A program made the translations under genes and the position numbers. Below, one piece after another: positions 1-13,799 of a DNA stretch of 64,000 nucleotides; position 1 is the first letter of the stretch; the number at the start of each line of letters is the position of its first letter. Source of the DNA: Eremophila alpestris peregrina (lineage: Eukaryota; Chordata; Aves; Passeriformes; Alaudidae); the NCBI GenBank assembly GCA_009792885.1, contig WMCF01000021.1, positions 3,858,256 to 3,922,255 of the forward strand. Reading direction: 5' to 3'. The notes below the pieces were generated by a model. It saw only the letters and a program-made list of their open reading frames with translations. It was not told the DNA's origin and did no database searches.

Positions 1-3000
1 CTGGTCCTCATGGAAAACATTAAAAATTGTATAAACATTGTAAAGGATTTCCATGGGCCTTTATGTTTAAATAAGATGTTGTAAATCATAGCAAATGAGC
101 ACAAAACCTTGCCACAAAGATGGAGTTAAATTGGTTTGAAAAAGAAAGGTGGGATGGTAACCTGATGAGACTGTTAAAACTCCAGTTTCTGTCACAATCA
201 CATGCTGAGGGCTTTGTGGATCAGTGATGAGACTGAAGTAGCCTAAGTTTCTCTTTCAGCTTTCTCCCACCCTTTATGGGAAGAGAAATGTCTCTTGTGA
301 TCCCAAATGCCTCTACTTTTGTCCAAGCATTTGTGCTAGTCACAGAGCAGTGTTTCCTATGCCATCTGTGTAAAGGGGGGCTGTACTTTCCAAGGGGAGC
401 ACCCTGAGCACTTGCTGGCCCTGCTGATGTGCTCAGAACGTGCAAATGGTGCTCTGGTGGCTTTTGACAACATCCCAAATCCTTGGTTTGGCTGGCTTCT
501 CCCAGTGCTGGTTTTGTGTGGAGTCTGATGCCAAGGCCAGCTTTTGTCAGGTGCCCTCACTGTATCCTAAATCAAACATAACATTGTGCCTGGAGACACA
601 CCCCTGGCACTGGGGGTAATCCTGAAGTACCTGGGCTGAAGGGTAGTGTCACTGCCCAAGATCTGTGCACACACCTTTCTCTGGGATTGGTCACTGCAAG
701 AAGCTCCACGGGATCTGCTCTACTGCCAGCACCTGCAGGTGGTAAAAAAGCAAGCCCCATGGACCTTTTTGAGTGTGTTCCCCTGGGCTGGGGAGGCTTT
801 GTGTGGCACTGTGAGGAACAGGCAGTGTGCTCCCTGCCAGGGTGCACTGCAGATGGGTCTGGGCTAAGCAATACAGTAATTCTTGCTAATGGAAATAGGA
901 GAACAAGGCAAAAAAAGCCTTTGAAAGAGGTCCTATAAATATTACCTCCCTCGTAAGTGACCCTTGGCTGGGTCACTGCAAGTTCAATTCCTTTGTTTGA
1001 GGACAAGAACTGTCCATATTTGTGAGGCTCCTTTGTGTTTTTCTATCAGTGTTTCTTGAGAGGAAACTTAGTATTTGGCAAAATTAATTTATTTCCTTAG
1101 CCTTTCTGTTGTTGCTTTGTAGCAAACAAAACCTACACACTCCAACACACACGATCAGAAAACCAAACATTTTTCCTGAAATGGTGAAAATCAGCCTCAA
1201 ACGCCTTTCTGGAGTCTTTGGATGTCTCTGGGCATCATTCTGCCCTGCTCAGGAGACAAAACCATAGCACTGGCCCAAACTTCAGGGTTTTGCATGTCCA
1301 GAGTGTCAGAGTTGCATCAAAATGCAAAATCCTGGCTGGCTGAAGTAGGGTGTTTTTCCTCCTACCTGTAGCACAATTCCCATGTGTATCACCAGAAGTT
1401 CTGTTTAAGGATGATATGCACATCTACAAGATTTCTTTCTACACCTTTACTGTTCAGGGCAACACAATTGAAAATCTATTGATGGTATCTTTGACAGTTA
1501 AAAAAGAATTAATGAAAATGAAATAATTTTATTTCTGTTTAATTTGTCTGCTTGAGAGTGGAAAGGAATTACAATGTTCTGTGAGCATTCAATATTGCTG
1601 GTCCCCTGCTGCTGAGACCATTTGAAGGAGATGCACTTGACAGGTTCTGTGCTCTGGATTGTCTATAAATTGGGGGAGGCTTTTGACAAATTCTGGCAAA
1701 GGTAACTTAACCTATTGAATGTAAATTATCAATGTATAGAAAGAGCTGAGAGATTCCAGCCAGACTGCTGATAAAGCTGGATGTATTGGTTGTTCTGTGG
1801 TTAAAGTTTTGAGCATAGAAAGCAGAACCATGGTATGAAGTCAGGACTATTGCTATAAGTGCAGATTTCTAAGACAAAGCATCACCAGCTTTAGGAGGAA
1901 TCCCAGACTGGAGTTCAACCTCTCTTTAATGTAAAACCTCAGTCACTGTGCTGCTCCTGTTGTGCTTCATCTCACATGGGGGAAACTCCAGCTCTTGCTG
2001 CCAATAGCCACCAAAAGTAATAGCTACTAAGGTCTTGGTCTGAGTGAGGTTTTTTTCCCTTCTAGTTATTATTTGCTATTTTTTTCTTCATAAAACCAAA
2101 TTATTTTGCTGTCACAGAATAGTCATGATAGGGCTGAGCTGCAACTAAAACCAGGCCTAACCAGGAAAATGAAAACATTACATTTATGTTATATCACATA
2201 TTTCATGATTCTAGGGGTTGTTTCTTTCCTCACAGTATTCTGGTCCATGTGGGACAGAAGGAGTGTGTCATTTAGCCCACACTGGAATATGCTGTTGGAC
2301 AGGGGTGAGGAGCATGGGCAGTGCACACGGTGGAGTCCTGTCTTCTCCTGATGTTTTCCACCCTGGCCCCACTCAGCCAGAGAGCAGAGCTGAGTTACCT
2401 GAGCAGCTCTGCTCCCTGCTCTGCTGCTGACGCTTCCTAATGCTCTGAAATGTGGTGGATGACCTCAGTAAAACCGTTTTTAACTTACAAAGCCACAAGG
2501 CTTGAGGATGCCTTCCTTGTGATTCCCTAGAGGAAATAACCTATCCCCAAGCAGTGAGGCAGGAGAGATAATAAAGAATCATTTTATGAGGAACCACATT
2601 TTATCCTCAACAAATCTGATAAAGGACTTTAGTTCTGGTTTTCCTAAGCTGTTTACCAGTATTTTTGAGGGATAATTATTTTGCTAAGTAGGTGTGAACG
2701 GGAGTAGCAGCAGCTAAACTGGGGGGGACTGTGGAGCTGCTGCAAGGAAAATTTTCATGCAGATGTGAGTAGACGCAAAGTGTGGTGCTTGCAAGTGAGC
2801 AGCAATGAAAAAGTAATGTTTTACATATTGTGCTTTTGTGTTTGAGCCGTTCAGAAAGAGACCATGGGTTGCTGCTGCTGTCTTTGTTTCTCCTCTTCCA
2901 ACTAAACCCCTGGAAAATAAACAAGCAGCAGAATACACCTGCTTGTCTAAAACCTTTAAAACTCTTTGCTTTCTAGTTGTTAGATGAGAGACGTCAATGT

Positions 3001-3264
3001 ATCCCTCCCCCTGATATTTTCTTTCTCATTGTTACTTGCTTTGTGTGAAATCTGCAGTACAGTGGTGGGAACTTTAGACAGACTTTTATACAGTGGTGGA
3101 TTTTTAGGAGTTTGTATATGAGGGGAGAGGGGATTTAACATCGGTGTTACATTTTTGTTTGTTGTGATTTGATATCCATCCCGATGGAGGGCAGAGCACC
3201 ACAGGGAGAGGTGCTGCCAGGTGTGGCTTCCTACTGCTTTTTAATTCTGTGATCACAGAACACA

Positions 3265-3352
3265 GGATTCTGCAGTCCTCGCACAGACGAGACTCCCACT
3301 GATTTCAATGGGAAATTTGCCTGCATCAGGGATAAAAGAGTGGGCCCCAAGT
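3265..3352. repeat. Ancient CR1/L3-like repeat fragment
   Basis: The stretch GATTCTGCAGTCCT, GACTCCCACTGATTTCAATGG, AATTTGCCTG and GTGGGCCCC follows the order of a very old amniote CR1/L3-type repeat as I remember it (ACTCCCATTGACTTCAATGGGAGTTTTGCC...GGGCCC). It is diverged and non-coding. A repeat-database alignment would confirm the subfamily and orientation. Confidence 0.55.
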
Positions 3353-4431
3353 TGTGTACAATGATGCAATCTGATCCCCCTGCTGTGGAAATTGATGTAA
3401 TCGCATTCTCGCCCTCCCCCCTTTTCTCAACACTCCTCTCCACCAACCCCTGGTGACTCCTGGGGGGCTTCTCACCAAACGGAGGGGAGGATGCAGCTGT
3501 GAGCTGAAGCAGCAGAGGAGAGGAGGAGACCTGCTAGCAAAATTTATGGAGGGTTGTATCCTAGATGTAATCCTAGAAAACAGCTAAGAACACGGACCTC
3601 TCTGCCCTGAAAAATGCAATCACCTGCTTTTGCTAAATGAGGGGATGCTTCTTGTTTTTAGTTGTGACATTCATGACACATCCTTCTCGTGTGTATAAGG
3701 CCGATTTACAGTGCTCCATGAACTGAGCAATCTCGTTGCCATCTGCATTCACCCCGTGCAGAGGGACAGGGTTAGCTTTTTCTAGGGCTCCGTGTGTTGT
3801 TATTGTTGACAGTCTCTGCTTTTCAGCGGTGCTTTTGTGCCCTGGCACAGTGCAGGTTGCTTGGGAATAGAGAACCTCGAGAATGCTGCACTCTGTTGAT
3901 GGGTGAGCCTGGCGACCTCTCAGATGCTTCCCCCTGCTTTGCCATTTGTATGGGGTTTGGGTTTATTTTTTTCCTTTGGGAATTCTAGGCTCAGCTGAAT
4001 TTGCTCTGTGTTTTGCGGAAGAAGGAGCTTGTTAAAGAATTCCCTGATGACTTTGAAGTGAACTATTTATTTTCTCTCAAGGCTTACTCAGTGTAGCCAT
4101 TTGCCCCCTCTCCTCTGTTTTTTCACCCCAGTGTTTCCTGAGCTACAAGCATTCTTGGAATATATTAGTTGTAATGAGTTATGTGGGCATCAAAAGTTTT
4201 CTTTGAAACTATATGGCATCAACATCTGTTAGCTCTTAGAGAACAGAGACACAGACAAAGGGGCTGATGGGGGGAGGGAGGAAAAAGATATTAAATTCTG
4301 GAGTATGAAGTCTCCGTCTCAAAGACTCAGGGGGAGGGGAAGGGGAAATCTGCTAAACTCCGCGCTTTGATGTGGGCCGCTGGCCCTGCGATTCCATTTA
4401 TGGGAATGTGCGTGGCAGACGGGCCTGCTCT

Positions 4432-5060
4432 GCCCTGCTTGTTCTTTCTTACTGCCTGCTTTGTGCTGCCTGCCTCATCTTACTGCCTTTTTTTTCTTAC
4501 TGCCTGCTCTGCCCTGCCAGCTTTGTGCTGCCTGCTCTGCTCTGCNNNNNNNNNNNNNNNNNNNNNNNNNNNNNNNNNNNNNNNNNNNNNNNNNNNNNNN
4601 NNNNNNNNNNNNNNNCTGCTCTGCTCTGCCTGCTCCTTCTTACTGCCAGCTTTGTGCTGCCTGCTCTGCTCTGCCTGCTCTTTCTTATTGCCTGCTCTGC
4701 CCTGCCTGCTTTGTGCTGCTCTGCCTGCTCTTTCTTACTGCCTGCTTTGTGCTGCCTGCTCTTACTGCCTGCTCTGCCCTGCCTGCTCTTTCTTATTGCC
4801 TGCTCTGCCCTGCCTGCTTTGTGCTGCCTGCCTGCTCTGCTCTGCCTGCTCCTTCTTACTGCCTGCTTTGTGCTGCCTGCCTGCTCTGCTCTGCCTGCTC
4901 CTTCTCACTGCCTGCTTTGTGCTGCCTGCCCTGTCCTGCCTGCTCTTTCTGCCAGATTTGTCCTGCCTGCCTGCTCTGTCCTGTCTGATCTTACTGCCTG
5001 GTTTGTCCTGCCTGCTCTGCCCTGCCTGCTGCCCTGCCTGATGTCCTGTCCTGCCAGCAC
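4432..5060. repeat. CTGCC/CTGCT-based tandem repeat (interrupted by gap)
   Basis: Degenerate tandem array built from CTGCCTGCTCTGC, CTGCCTGCTTTGTG and CTTTCTTACTG modules. Higher-order units of about 30-50 bp are visible; two nearly identical units start at 4832 and 4881 (49-bp spacing). The pyrimidine-rich strand lacks stop codons for hundreds of bases in several frames, giving Leu/Cys/Ala-rich open frames on + and Gln/Arg/Gly-rich ones on -. These are by-products of the repeat, not genes. The array contains 70 Ns, so its true length is unknown. Confidence 0.9.
4546..4615. other. Assembly gap (70 N)
   Basis: Seventy consecutive Ns lie inside the CTGCC-type tandem array. Both flanks are repeat sequence, so the assembler failed to resolve copy number. 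The gap length should not be taken as real. Confidence 0.99.
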
Positions 5061-5804
5061 TCTCTGTCACTTATCTGCCCAGTCTGCAGCCCAAATCCTG
5101 CCTCAGCCCTCGTTGCTACATTAACATTTTCGAGGAAAAGGCCATATGCTCAGTTTTCAGCTATTGAGATAGGGAATTGGAATTTCCAATAATAGAGGCA
5201 GCTCTTAAGTAAAAAAAAAAAAAAAGTTTAGAAGGGACCTTTTTATCTGTTTGTAATCGTCCTGACATCCTTGTGAATCAACATGCAATTGTTCATCTAA
5301 ATCAGGTTTTTAAATGGTGTGTGTCTGGGGTTTTTATTGCCTGTAATTAAAAAACATGTGTCTGTTTTCATGTATTCAGCATCAGTCACCATTCAGGCAT
5401 GGTCACTGACTGGACTGCTCACAGGAATGTGTGGAGATGGGTTCTGCTTTTTGTTTTATCTTTTTCTGCAGAGCCTCACGGTGCTTGTCCTGCATGCCAG
5501 GCTGCAGAGGAGAAAAGAAACCTCCATGTCTGTCTTTCCTCCTGTTGGCTCTGTTTTTAGCCTTCATGTTGATGGCATTGTGCTTTGCTGGGACTTCCTG
5601 GCCCATTAAAACCCTGACCAGTTATAAAATGATTAGTTGACATACCTGGGCTCTGGGGACAAAGAGGTGGTTTAAAAAGGAATGTGAACCATCTGTTTTG
5701 CCAGCACCTCCTGTTGACAGATTTATGGCTCAACATTAGCATATGTGTCCAGGGTCACACACCTGTGCTTCCTAACAAGGTAATATTATTTAGCAGATAA
5801 TGTT

Positions 5805-5970
5805 TTCATCCTGAGGATTCAGAGCTTTTTGCAAAGGTGGGCATCAAGAATTCCGCTTTACAGTTGAAAAATGAAGGCACAGAGAGATTTAAGTGATTTA
5901 CCCTACACCACACAGTGAGTCTGTGGTGGAGCAGTTATTGAATCCAGGTTTCCTCCAGCTGCATAAATAT
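5805..5970. repeat. Ancient L3/MIR-like repeat fragment
   Basis: Contains the hallmark order TTTACAGTTGAAAAATGAAG, GCACAGAGAGATTTAAGTG, ATTTACCCTACACCACACAG, GTCTGTGGTGGAGC and TTGAATCCAGGTTTCCTCC. This matches the acquired 3' region shared by old L3/CR1 and MIR-like elements (TTTACAGATGAGGAAACTGAGGCACAGAGAGGTTAAGTGACTTGCC in outline). Which of these families it belongs to cannot be decided by eye. Confidence 0.55.
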
Positions 5971-8935
5971 ACGTCATCCATTAGCAGGAAAAGCCTTAGA
6001 GCTATAAACATAATAGAGGAGCATTGATTATCATTCTAGGAGAGCTTAAAGCCCTTGTGCTGTATGAAAACCTGAGCCATGTAGGAAGACAGAGACTATT
6101 CTCATAAAAAAAAGTTCAGAAAGCACAATGTTAAAGCTGTAATGACCACTGAACTTGGTGATCACATCTTAAACGAGCAAGTTATTCTGTCCTCAAGCTC
6201 TAGAGCCATTTTCTGCAAGCTTGCTTCCCAGTGCATGCCTGGATACAATCACCTCAGTGCACTCAAGCCTGTCTGTTAAAGAGTTTCTTGGTAACCAAAT
6301 CTATCGTGAAAGGACATTGAAGAGAAAATCAGAGTTATTGCACAGCTATGCCCATCTGTCTGCTGTGGTGAAGAAGCCCAAAATAAGCAATTCAGAGAAG
6401 TTGCTGAGCTTCTCCAGGCTGGAAGGAAGAAGATGATTTGTCCTCTTTCATTCATGTCCTTAGACATGTTCCTCAGTATAATCTCTGTTGAAGATAAGAT
6501 CTTGGGGAACATGGGACAATTGATTTTCCAATCAGCAAGGAGATTAGAGGATGGTTAGAACAAAGTAAGGTAAATAGCTGAATCTGTAGCATGAGTTCAT
6601 TTATTCTTCTGAAGTAGCTTCAAAGTGAATTTAAATATAGCAAAAAGCAGTCATTTCTTGTTTCAGCTCTATTTAATCTCAAAAGACTGATGATCTTTTT
6701 TAGTTGAAGATGGCTGGACCCTTCAGTAGGAAAGTAACTGCTGATTCCATACATCTGTTCTAACAGTTGCTTTCAATTATATGTTCTCTTATCTGGCAGA
6801 AGTCCTTGAAAAACTGTGTTTTATCCTAGAACCTTAAAAATTAGAAGCCTTAATAGTTACAGAATTCCAATAATAGTGTTATGGAAGATGTCACTTAGCA
6901 AACACCTAGCAAGGGTTTATAAATATCCATGAAATCCAGGATTAAAACATCATAAAAATAGTAATGTTCTTCTTGAAACTGGAATGATCTAGATAAAGTG
7001 TACCCTAAATTGATCTTCTGAGTATCTACAGTTCTTAACATGCATTGGATAAAAGTTCCTAGTATTTTAAGCTATTATTTCTGGTATTTTTTTTTCTTTC
7101 TATATTGATATATAGTTACATGAGTTAAATGAGCAGGCAGGTGGCCTTTGTTGGGTGCAGGTTGCAGGGACTGACCACTGAAAGAGGATGCTTATTTCCC
7201 ACTACAGTAGAGCTGATGAAGATACTTGCAAAGAGCATGTTTCATTGTTGTCTCTATCTGATTTCCACAGGCTGGTGAAAAGAAATAGGTTAGAAATATT
7301 TTCCTGTTGGAAAGCCTGGTCCATGTGTTTGTTTGGGGCAAAAAAGGTTCAGCTGCATGTTGCTTGCAACCCGGAACAAAAAGTACCATGCTTCCTCTCT
7401 TATTTAGGTGTCCACCATGAAGGCTTTTGTGCAAGTGTCCATCTGCTGTCCATGTTCACTTCCTCAATGTTCATATTGCTCTGAATGGGCTATCCTTAAA
7501 AGTGTATCATACCACAACTGCTCCTGGTACCCATTTGAGGGCCTGTTACAGGATACAAAGGTACTGGGAATATTTCTGCCTCATAAGCCTTTAGTAGTCC
7601 ATGATCCTTTGTGACTGGAGTTTAAGAGTGGGATTGTTTTTTGGTTTTTTTTTTTGCTATCCTGTCTTTATCATCACAGTGTTTTACCAGCAGTTGGAAT
7701 TGCTCTACAGGTAACTTTTGCGAGATGAGACTGCAGGAGTGCCAATTCTGTCAAATTGGTGGATACAGAGGTGTGATTTCAAAGTGTTGCCATGTTATTA
7801 TGGCTGGGAGTTACTGCTCCCAGAGAACAGAGACAGCCAGACTGAAGGCATTTGGTTTCACAGTTTTGTTTTTGGAGCTGGTAGATTAGCGTGGTCTTTA
7901 TGCTGAGGTGCCAAGGGATGAACTTTGGTATCTGTGGAATGAGACCCATTGTGTCCTGCTCTCTCTGGCAGGAAGACCATAACTTTGGCATAGAGGCCAG
8001 CAAGGCAGAAAAATCTGAAGCCACAGCAGTTAAATCCATCCAAGATCATCTGTCATGGATCTTAGAGGAAAAGTCTGTTTTCTTAAGAACTCTACCTGCT
8101 GTGATTATATGATGAAGAAATTTTATCTCAGAGAAGCTTCAGTGCATGGTGGAGGAAGAAAAACCCTTCTGTAATGACAGAGCACAGGTTCTTATTTCAG
8201 AGAAGGAAAACATTATAGAAGTTGAGCTTGTTTCTTCTGCTGAACAATCTACATTATTGCAGTTGCAGTGTGTATTTCAGTGCAGGTCTAAAAATTAGAG
8301 TCACCTTGATTTCTTCAAGTGTGAGCTGATTTATGCCTTCTCTACAGAATGTTGCATCCTAGTGAATTATCTTTATTATTAAATTATCCAGAATGGCAAA
8401 CTTCAAAAAAATAAGACCTCATGGTCACAGAAAAAAAAGGGAAATATGCTGTAGAAGAATATTAGTCTTAAAACAAGGCCTAAATGTGTATTGCTCTATA
8501 GTATTTTTCTGTATGGCATGTTTAATTCTTACATGCATTCACCTGATTTTAATTTTCATCACAGTGAGGCTTGGCATATACACTTTTATCTGTGTAAAGC
8601 CCTGGGTTTGTAGATTACTTATGAACAGAGAAGGAAAGGAAGCTCTTGTCCTAAATAGAATACTGTAATACAGCAGTGTATTGTTTATTTGAAAAACTTT
8701 GAGGGGAATCTTCAAGCATTTTTGAAAGAGAATATTACAATGAAGTCTTCATTTCCAAATGCTGAGAGACCCAGATACATGCCCAAAGCACATTCACTTT
8801 TGCCTGTAAGTAGTGATTGCCCAAAGGCGTGTGCAGAAATACCTACTTTGATGGAAGTTTGACTGCATGGTTCCTGTGCATGGAAGCTGCTGGCCTGGCA
8901 CAGTGTCCTCTCTGCATAATTCTGACTATGAGCAG

Positions 8936-8966
8936 TTTATTTATTTATTTATTTCCTTATTTATTT
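8936..8966. repeat. (TTTA)n microsatellite
   Basis: About seven TTTA units with one CC interruption, in the upstream intron. Confidence 0.85.
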
Positions 8967-11900
8967 CATACTCAAGATTTAAGCTTGGCTATAAACCAGT
9001 GTTTAAAAAGTGGTGACCACCTCAGCATAACTGAGTATCTGATTCCAGTTACATTGGCCTAAAAGAAACTACACCATTCTTTGAGGTGTCAGGAGGCTTC
9101 CTAGTGCTGAAGCTTGGGCTTGAGGTGATCATAGTTACACATGGCTGTGTTTCTAGTCCATGGGAAATTTCAGATACCCAAAGGGGAGCAAGGTTCCTTC
9201 CATCAGCTGGTTTTCAAAAGCCTTTTTCCTCTTTCTCTTCAAGTCTGGACAAGACTAAAAATAAAGTAAAACAATAATGACTGCTTTGGGATTTGGATGG
9301 GTTTCCTGAAACATCTTCAATAGATGAGGTTTTCACATTTTCACAGTCTGCTAAGCTCTTGTATGAAAATCAGACTTATTTTGGAAACTTGCTTCCTGCA
9401 AGTGAGACTGAAAAATTCAGAATGGCCACTTGGCACCTGACAGGCCTTCAGTAGTTTGGTTAAAAGGGCAAAGGGCATCCTCATTCTCCTGAGCCTTTAT
9501 TTCTTGGGATTGTTTTTTCTACATCAAGAATTAAAGTTTGTGCATAGGTGACACAGCATTCTTGTTGGCAGTGACTTTAGAACCATTTCAAATCTACACA
9601 AGATGTTAGAATTACCACATATCTTGTCCCTTGCAGTCCTGTTGTGAAATGCATTTCTTCAACTTTACTCATTCCAAAACTTTATTGCATCAATATGAGA
9701 ATAAAGAGATGAAAACCCGTGTTTTAGTCAGATGGTTAAAAATAGGGAGGAAAGGTTTTTGGTTGATGATTAGTCATTCTGCATGTGTTCTGCAAAAAAA
9801 TAAAAAGTATATATGATTCCTCAGCAAAAACTTCATTAAACAGGAAATATGTGCATATTTTCTGCCAAAAATGTGGAAAATTCAGTATCTTAAGGCTAAA
9901 TCAAAGCATTTTAATGAGATGTTTGAAGAAGGAGAGGGGTAAAGCAACTTGTTTCTACTTGAGAAGAGCAACACCTTTTAGAAAAATGTTAATTAACACA
10001 ATATTGACTTGAGATGTAATACAAGGAGTAGGGGGGCCCAGGCTTTAAAAATGTGCTTGTTATCATGATAACCCACTTAAATCAGAGGTTATCCTTTGAA
10101 ATATGGAATACATGTGTGGATGTATCTGTCTGTACTTAACACTGGAGCAGATCTGTATTGAGCAGCGTGTTGGGTCAGGCACAGGCTGCTGAAATACACA
10201 CTCTGCTTGCAATCAGGAGCTTTGGCTCTTGTGTCCATAAATGTCCTGGGAGTCGTGGGGGTGATGTGGAAAGGCAGAGCCAGGCCAGGGAGGGGGTGAC
10301 AGTGCAGAGCAAGGCTGGAGCAACCTGTGGGTGTTGGGATCAGGAGGCAGGACTTGGGGATGTGACTGCAAATACTCCTGGGAGGTGAAGTCAAGGAGCT
10401 AAAGGTCAAGGTAGAAGCAGAAAGGGAGCCAGCAAAGGTGATGCAGGCAGAATGAAGGGTGAGTATTTGGACTGCAACATTTTCAGATGGCTCATGAGAA
10501 GGAAGTCAATAGCTGGAAGCCCCAGAGCGAGTGCCTGGCCTTTGTCTCCAGGGGCTTGCTTCAAGAAGAAGAGTGCACAGGGCACTTAGGGCTGAAGTTG
10601 AGGTTAAAAAAATTAAAATTTCCATCGAGTTAGAACTCATTGATGTCTGATTGCACAGCGAAGGTGGGAAATGAGTGATGATTGCTGGACTTGTACCCAA
10701 CTGAATAGAAGCCCTGGGGTGTGGGAGCTTGTTTTTCTCCTCATGTGTGTATATATTCAGCAACATTTCTGAGGGAGTTGCACTAATTAACTCTTCTCTC
10801 CACCCCCACCCTCTTATATCTGAGCTGAGTACAGCAGGACCCAGCAGAGGGGGATATATGGAGCACAAGGTCCTTTCTGGCCAGGCCAGGCAGCCAGCTG
10901 TTCTGGGTTTGGAAGCACATGTTTGAGCCTGAATCTTACTCATTCACTGTGAGTTGTGTTGGTAGCTAACAGTGGCCAACTTATTTATCTGAGAAACTCC
11001 TGGTGAGGTAAAGACACTTACTCTAGATGGGTTCCTGTTCAGCAACCCATGGCAATGGCATGCTGGAATAATCCTTCTGTGTAAATGTTTCTTTTCTTTA
11101 TTCTTTCAAGTGCTCGCTGACCTCATTTATATAGAATTTCACAGGGTACATCTGGTTTTGGTTGTTTCATGACTCAGTGTGCAGTTTGAAAACAGTGCTG
11201 TGATTTAAAGCATGGTGTCAGGACAGTGATATACAGCTGCCTATGACCCAAATGTTGTTGCTGTTGCTCTCAGGCCCTGCTGTGGCGGGTGCTGAGGGCC
11301 CTGTGGCAGAGCCTGGCTGAATGCAGAGCTCCTCCTGGCTCTGTCATCCCCTCAAGCCCATGTCCTCTTTGTGCCTGAGCACTCTTGTTGAACCCCAGTG
11401 TCAAATATTCCTACCTGGCTGTAGTATTTGCTTCCCATGAGAATTTCTTGAGCTGAGAGTTCTGTTTCACCCACTGACCCTTTTCTTTCACTCTGGCCCA
11501 CTTCATGAATTTGGGTTGCTGGGGGTAGATGCACTGTTTATCCACTCTGAGGCAATTTGTGTGGGTTACTGGGAGAATATTATGCGGGATGAGCTGCAGT
11601 CAGAATTGTTCTCTCTGATGCTTGCTCAGCTTTTGTACTTTCCTGTTGTGTGAGTTCACATGCACTGCCCAGAAACCTTTTCTCAGGCACTTGCATTCTG
11701 CTGTTTATCCAGGCTGCAACACCTGTCTCGGTGGTGCTAAAAATATTCAGGTAATTCTCTTCCAGTTTTTTTGACAGGAAACTTAATGATGATAAGATGA
11801 ATGAGAGAGGATTTTTTTTTTCTCCTGCATCTTTTTTCCTGTAAAATCTGAAGAGTTGCCCACGCCCTTCTCAGATACATGCCTGTCTATCAAAGATAAT

Positions 11901-13763
11901 ACATGTCAGAATCTTCCACAGAGGAATACCTTTGAATGGGAGCTGAGGAAGCCTGCTTAAATGTGTCACTAAATGTTCAAATGATACTCTCATCAGTTTC
12001 AGGATGGGTTGTCAATTTATGTGCTGTCTAACAGTTATATTGTGGTGCAACAGCATGAAAAACACTTCTTAGAATGTGTTAATTTATAATAATTTGGTTT
12101 AAGGCAGAAACACTTACTGGAAATTTGCTTGCATTAAGTTACTACTTTAACTTAAATAACTAGGAGCTAGAGAAGGAGTGAAACTAGACTGGAATATAAA
12201 ACATATTTGCTTAAGACCCATGTAATGATTAAAAGTGAGGAAATAAGGAAGCTAGTGTAATGAATATTAATGCATCACTCTGCTGTTTTACACTCCCTGT
12301 CTTCCACTGTTTTCCTTTGAGTTACTTGATAGTGCATTTTTCATTAATAAATGCATACTTATTTTTAAGTGATGTCTTTTGACATATGAAAAATCACAAC
12401 AATTAACGACTTGTGAGTTTTGTAGAGCATGAGATTAATGACATAATTTTAACAGGCTATATATGATACCCAGATGCAATGCTTGCTTAGCTAAAATATT
12501 AGGAGGTGAAAGCTATCATCTAGATGGTATTCTTAGAGATACACCACAAGTACCTACCCACTGCATATTTGCTGATCAGGTTAACAGAAAACATTTTTTT
12601 TTTCCAAGGAGAGTGGGAATTCCAACAAAAGAAAACCCCAAATGAAACAGTTTTTCAGTATTTAGCATTGTGGGAGAGCAGAGTCACTTCCATATAGCAT
12701 TATCTGTGGGAGCAGGCAGAGGTGTGCTCTCACAGCTTCATGGAAAATTGTGACACGGGGGAATTTGGTCAAACAAAAGTATGCTAACTTTTAGATGGTC
12801 CTGAAAAGATCATCATCTTGCAGCTATATGATGTGTCATGCCAACATTTTGTGTCTTCTTTTCATTCTGTTTGTTCTTTCCATATTTTTTAAGGAAATTA
12901 TCGATATTATGATTGATATTAGCACATGCCCAGAAAAAGAGAGGTTTTTGTACTGGAACAAAAGTATTTTTTGGTGGTTTTCTACCTTAGCAGCATTGTG
13001 CTGTGCTGTGTCCCAGCATTCCAGTCCAGTTTGCCAGCATTTCTCAGAGACATTTGTCCTGCAAGGTCTAACTTTACTTCAGGGGATGTGATTGTGAAGA
13101 GGCAGTATTTCCAGGGTTTCTGAGCCAGGTACCCAGTATTGTTAGTGAAGTCTAATTTTTAACATGCTGCTGCAGAAATTGATACTGCAGAATTCCTAAG
13201 ATATACTTTTGTGGCTTAGTTACTTTGTTATAACTAATCTCAAAGAATAACATTTGGGCATGTGGAAGGTAAAGAACCTCTGGAGCTTTTTCAAGAAAAA
13301 GAGGTGAACTGCCTTTATCATGATTGAATTCCTTAACAGTAAAGCTAATGAATATAACCAGACATTAATTTTCACAGGTTACTCCCTTATCCTTATCTTG
13401 TACTAAAAGCTTTCCAAGGTTAACTTTCAGCCCACAGGTTGATGCTGAGAGTTGGGCTCTGTGCTGCTGCTCTGTTTTTGCAAATGCAGCTGGAATGGCT
13501 CTGAGTGCCAGTTTTTCAAGCCATGTCCTTCTTTGTCACCATAACTTTATCAGAGGCAGAGAGTGTTTGGGGAGAGTCCAGGACACAGTGTGAGGTTGGT
13601 GACACTGTGGTGCTGCCAAAGCTTTGGAATGGCTGAGAGCAGTCAGGACATGGGGATAGCTGCCATTGCCTGTGGTTTAGCTGGGATGGTGGAGCTGGAA
13701 GGGTTTGTTAATAAGAGAGTCAGAATGCTCTTCAGAGTCTTTGTAACTGGGATTAGCTCCAAT

Positions 13764-13799
13764 CCCTTTATAACTACTTGATGCCCTTTATAACTACTT
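13764..13799. repeat. Short tandem duplication, 20-bp period
   Basis: CCCTTTATAACTACTT occurs at 13764-13779 and again at 13784-13799, separated by GATG. Probably a local replication-slippage duplication. Confidence 0.9.

Noticed and set aside
4367..5124. Long Leu/Cys/Ala-rich open frames on + and an Arg/Gln-rich one on - over the tandem array
   Set aside because: Several frames and both strands are open at once because the repeat unit lacks stop codons, and the frames run through Ns. Not coding.
10059..10072. Perfect 14-bp palindrome GTTATCATGATAAC
   Set aside because: A few 14-bp palindromes are expected by chance in 64 kb, and there is no supporting context.
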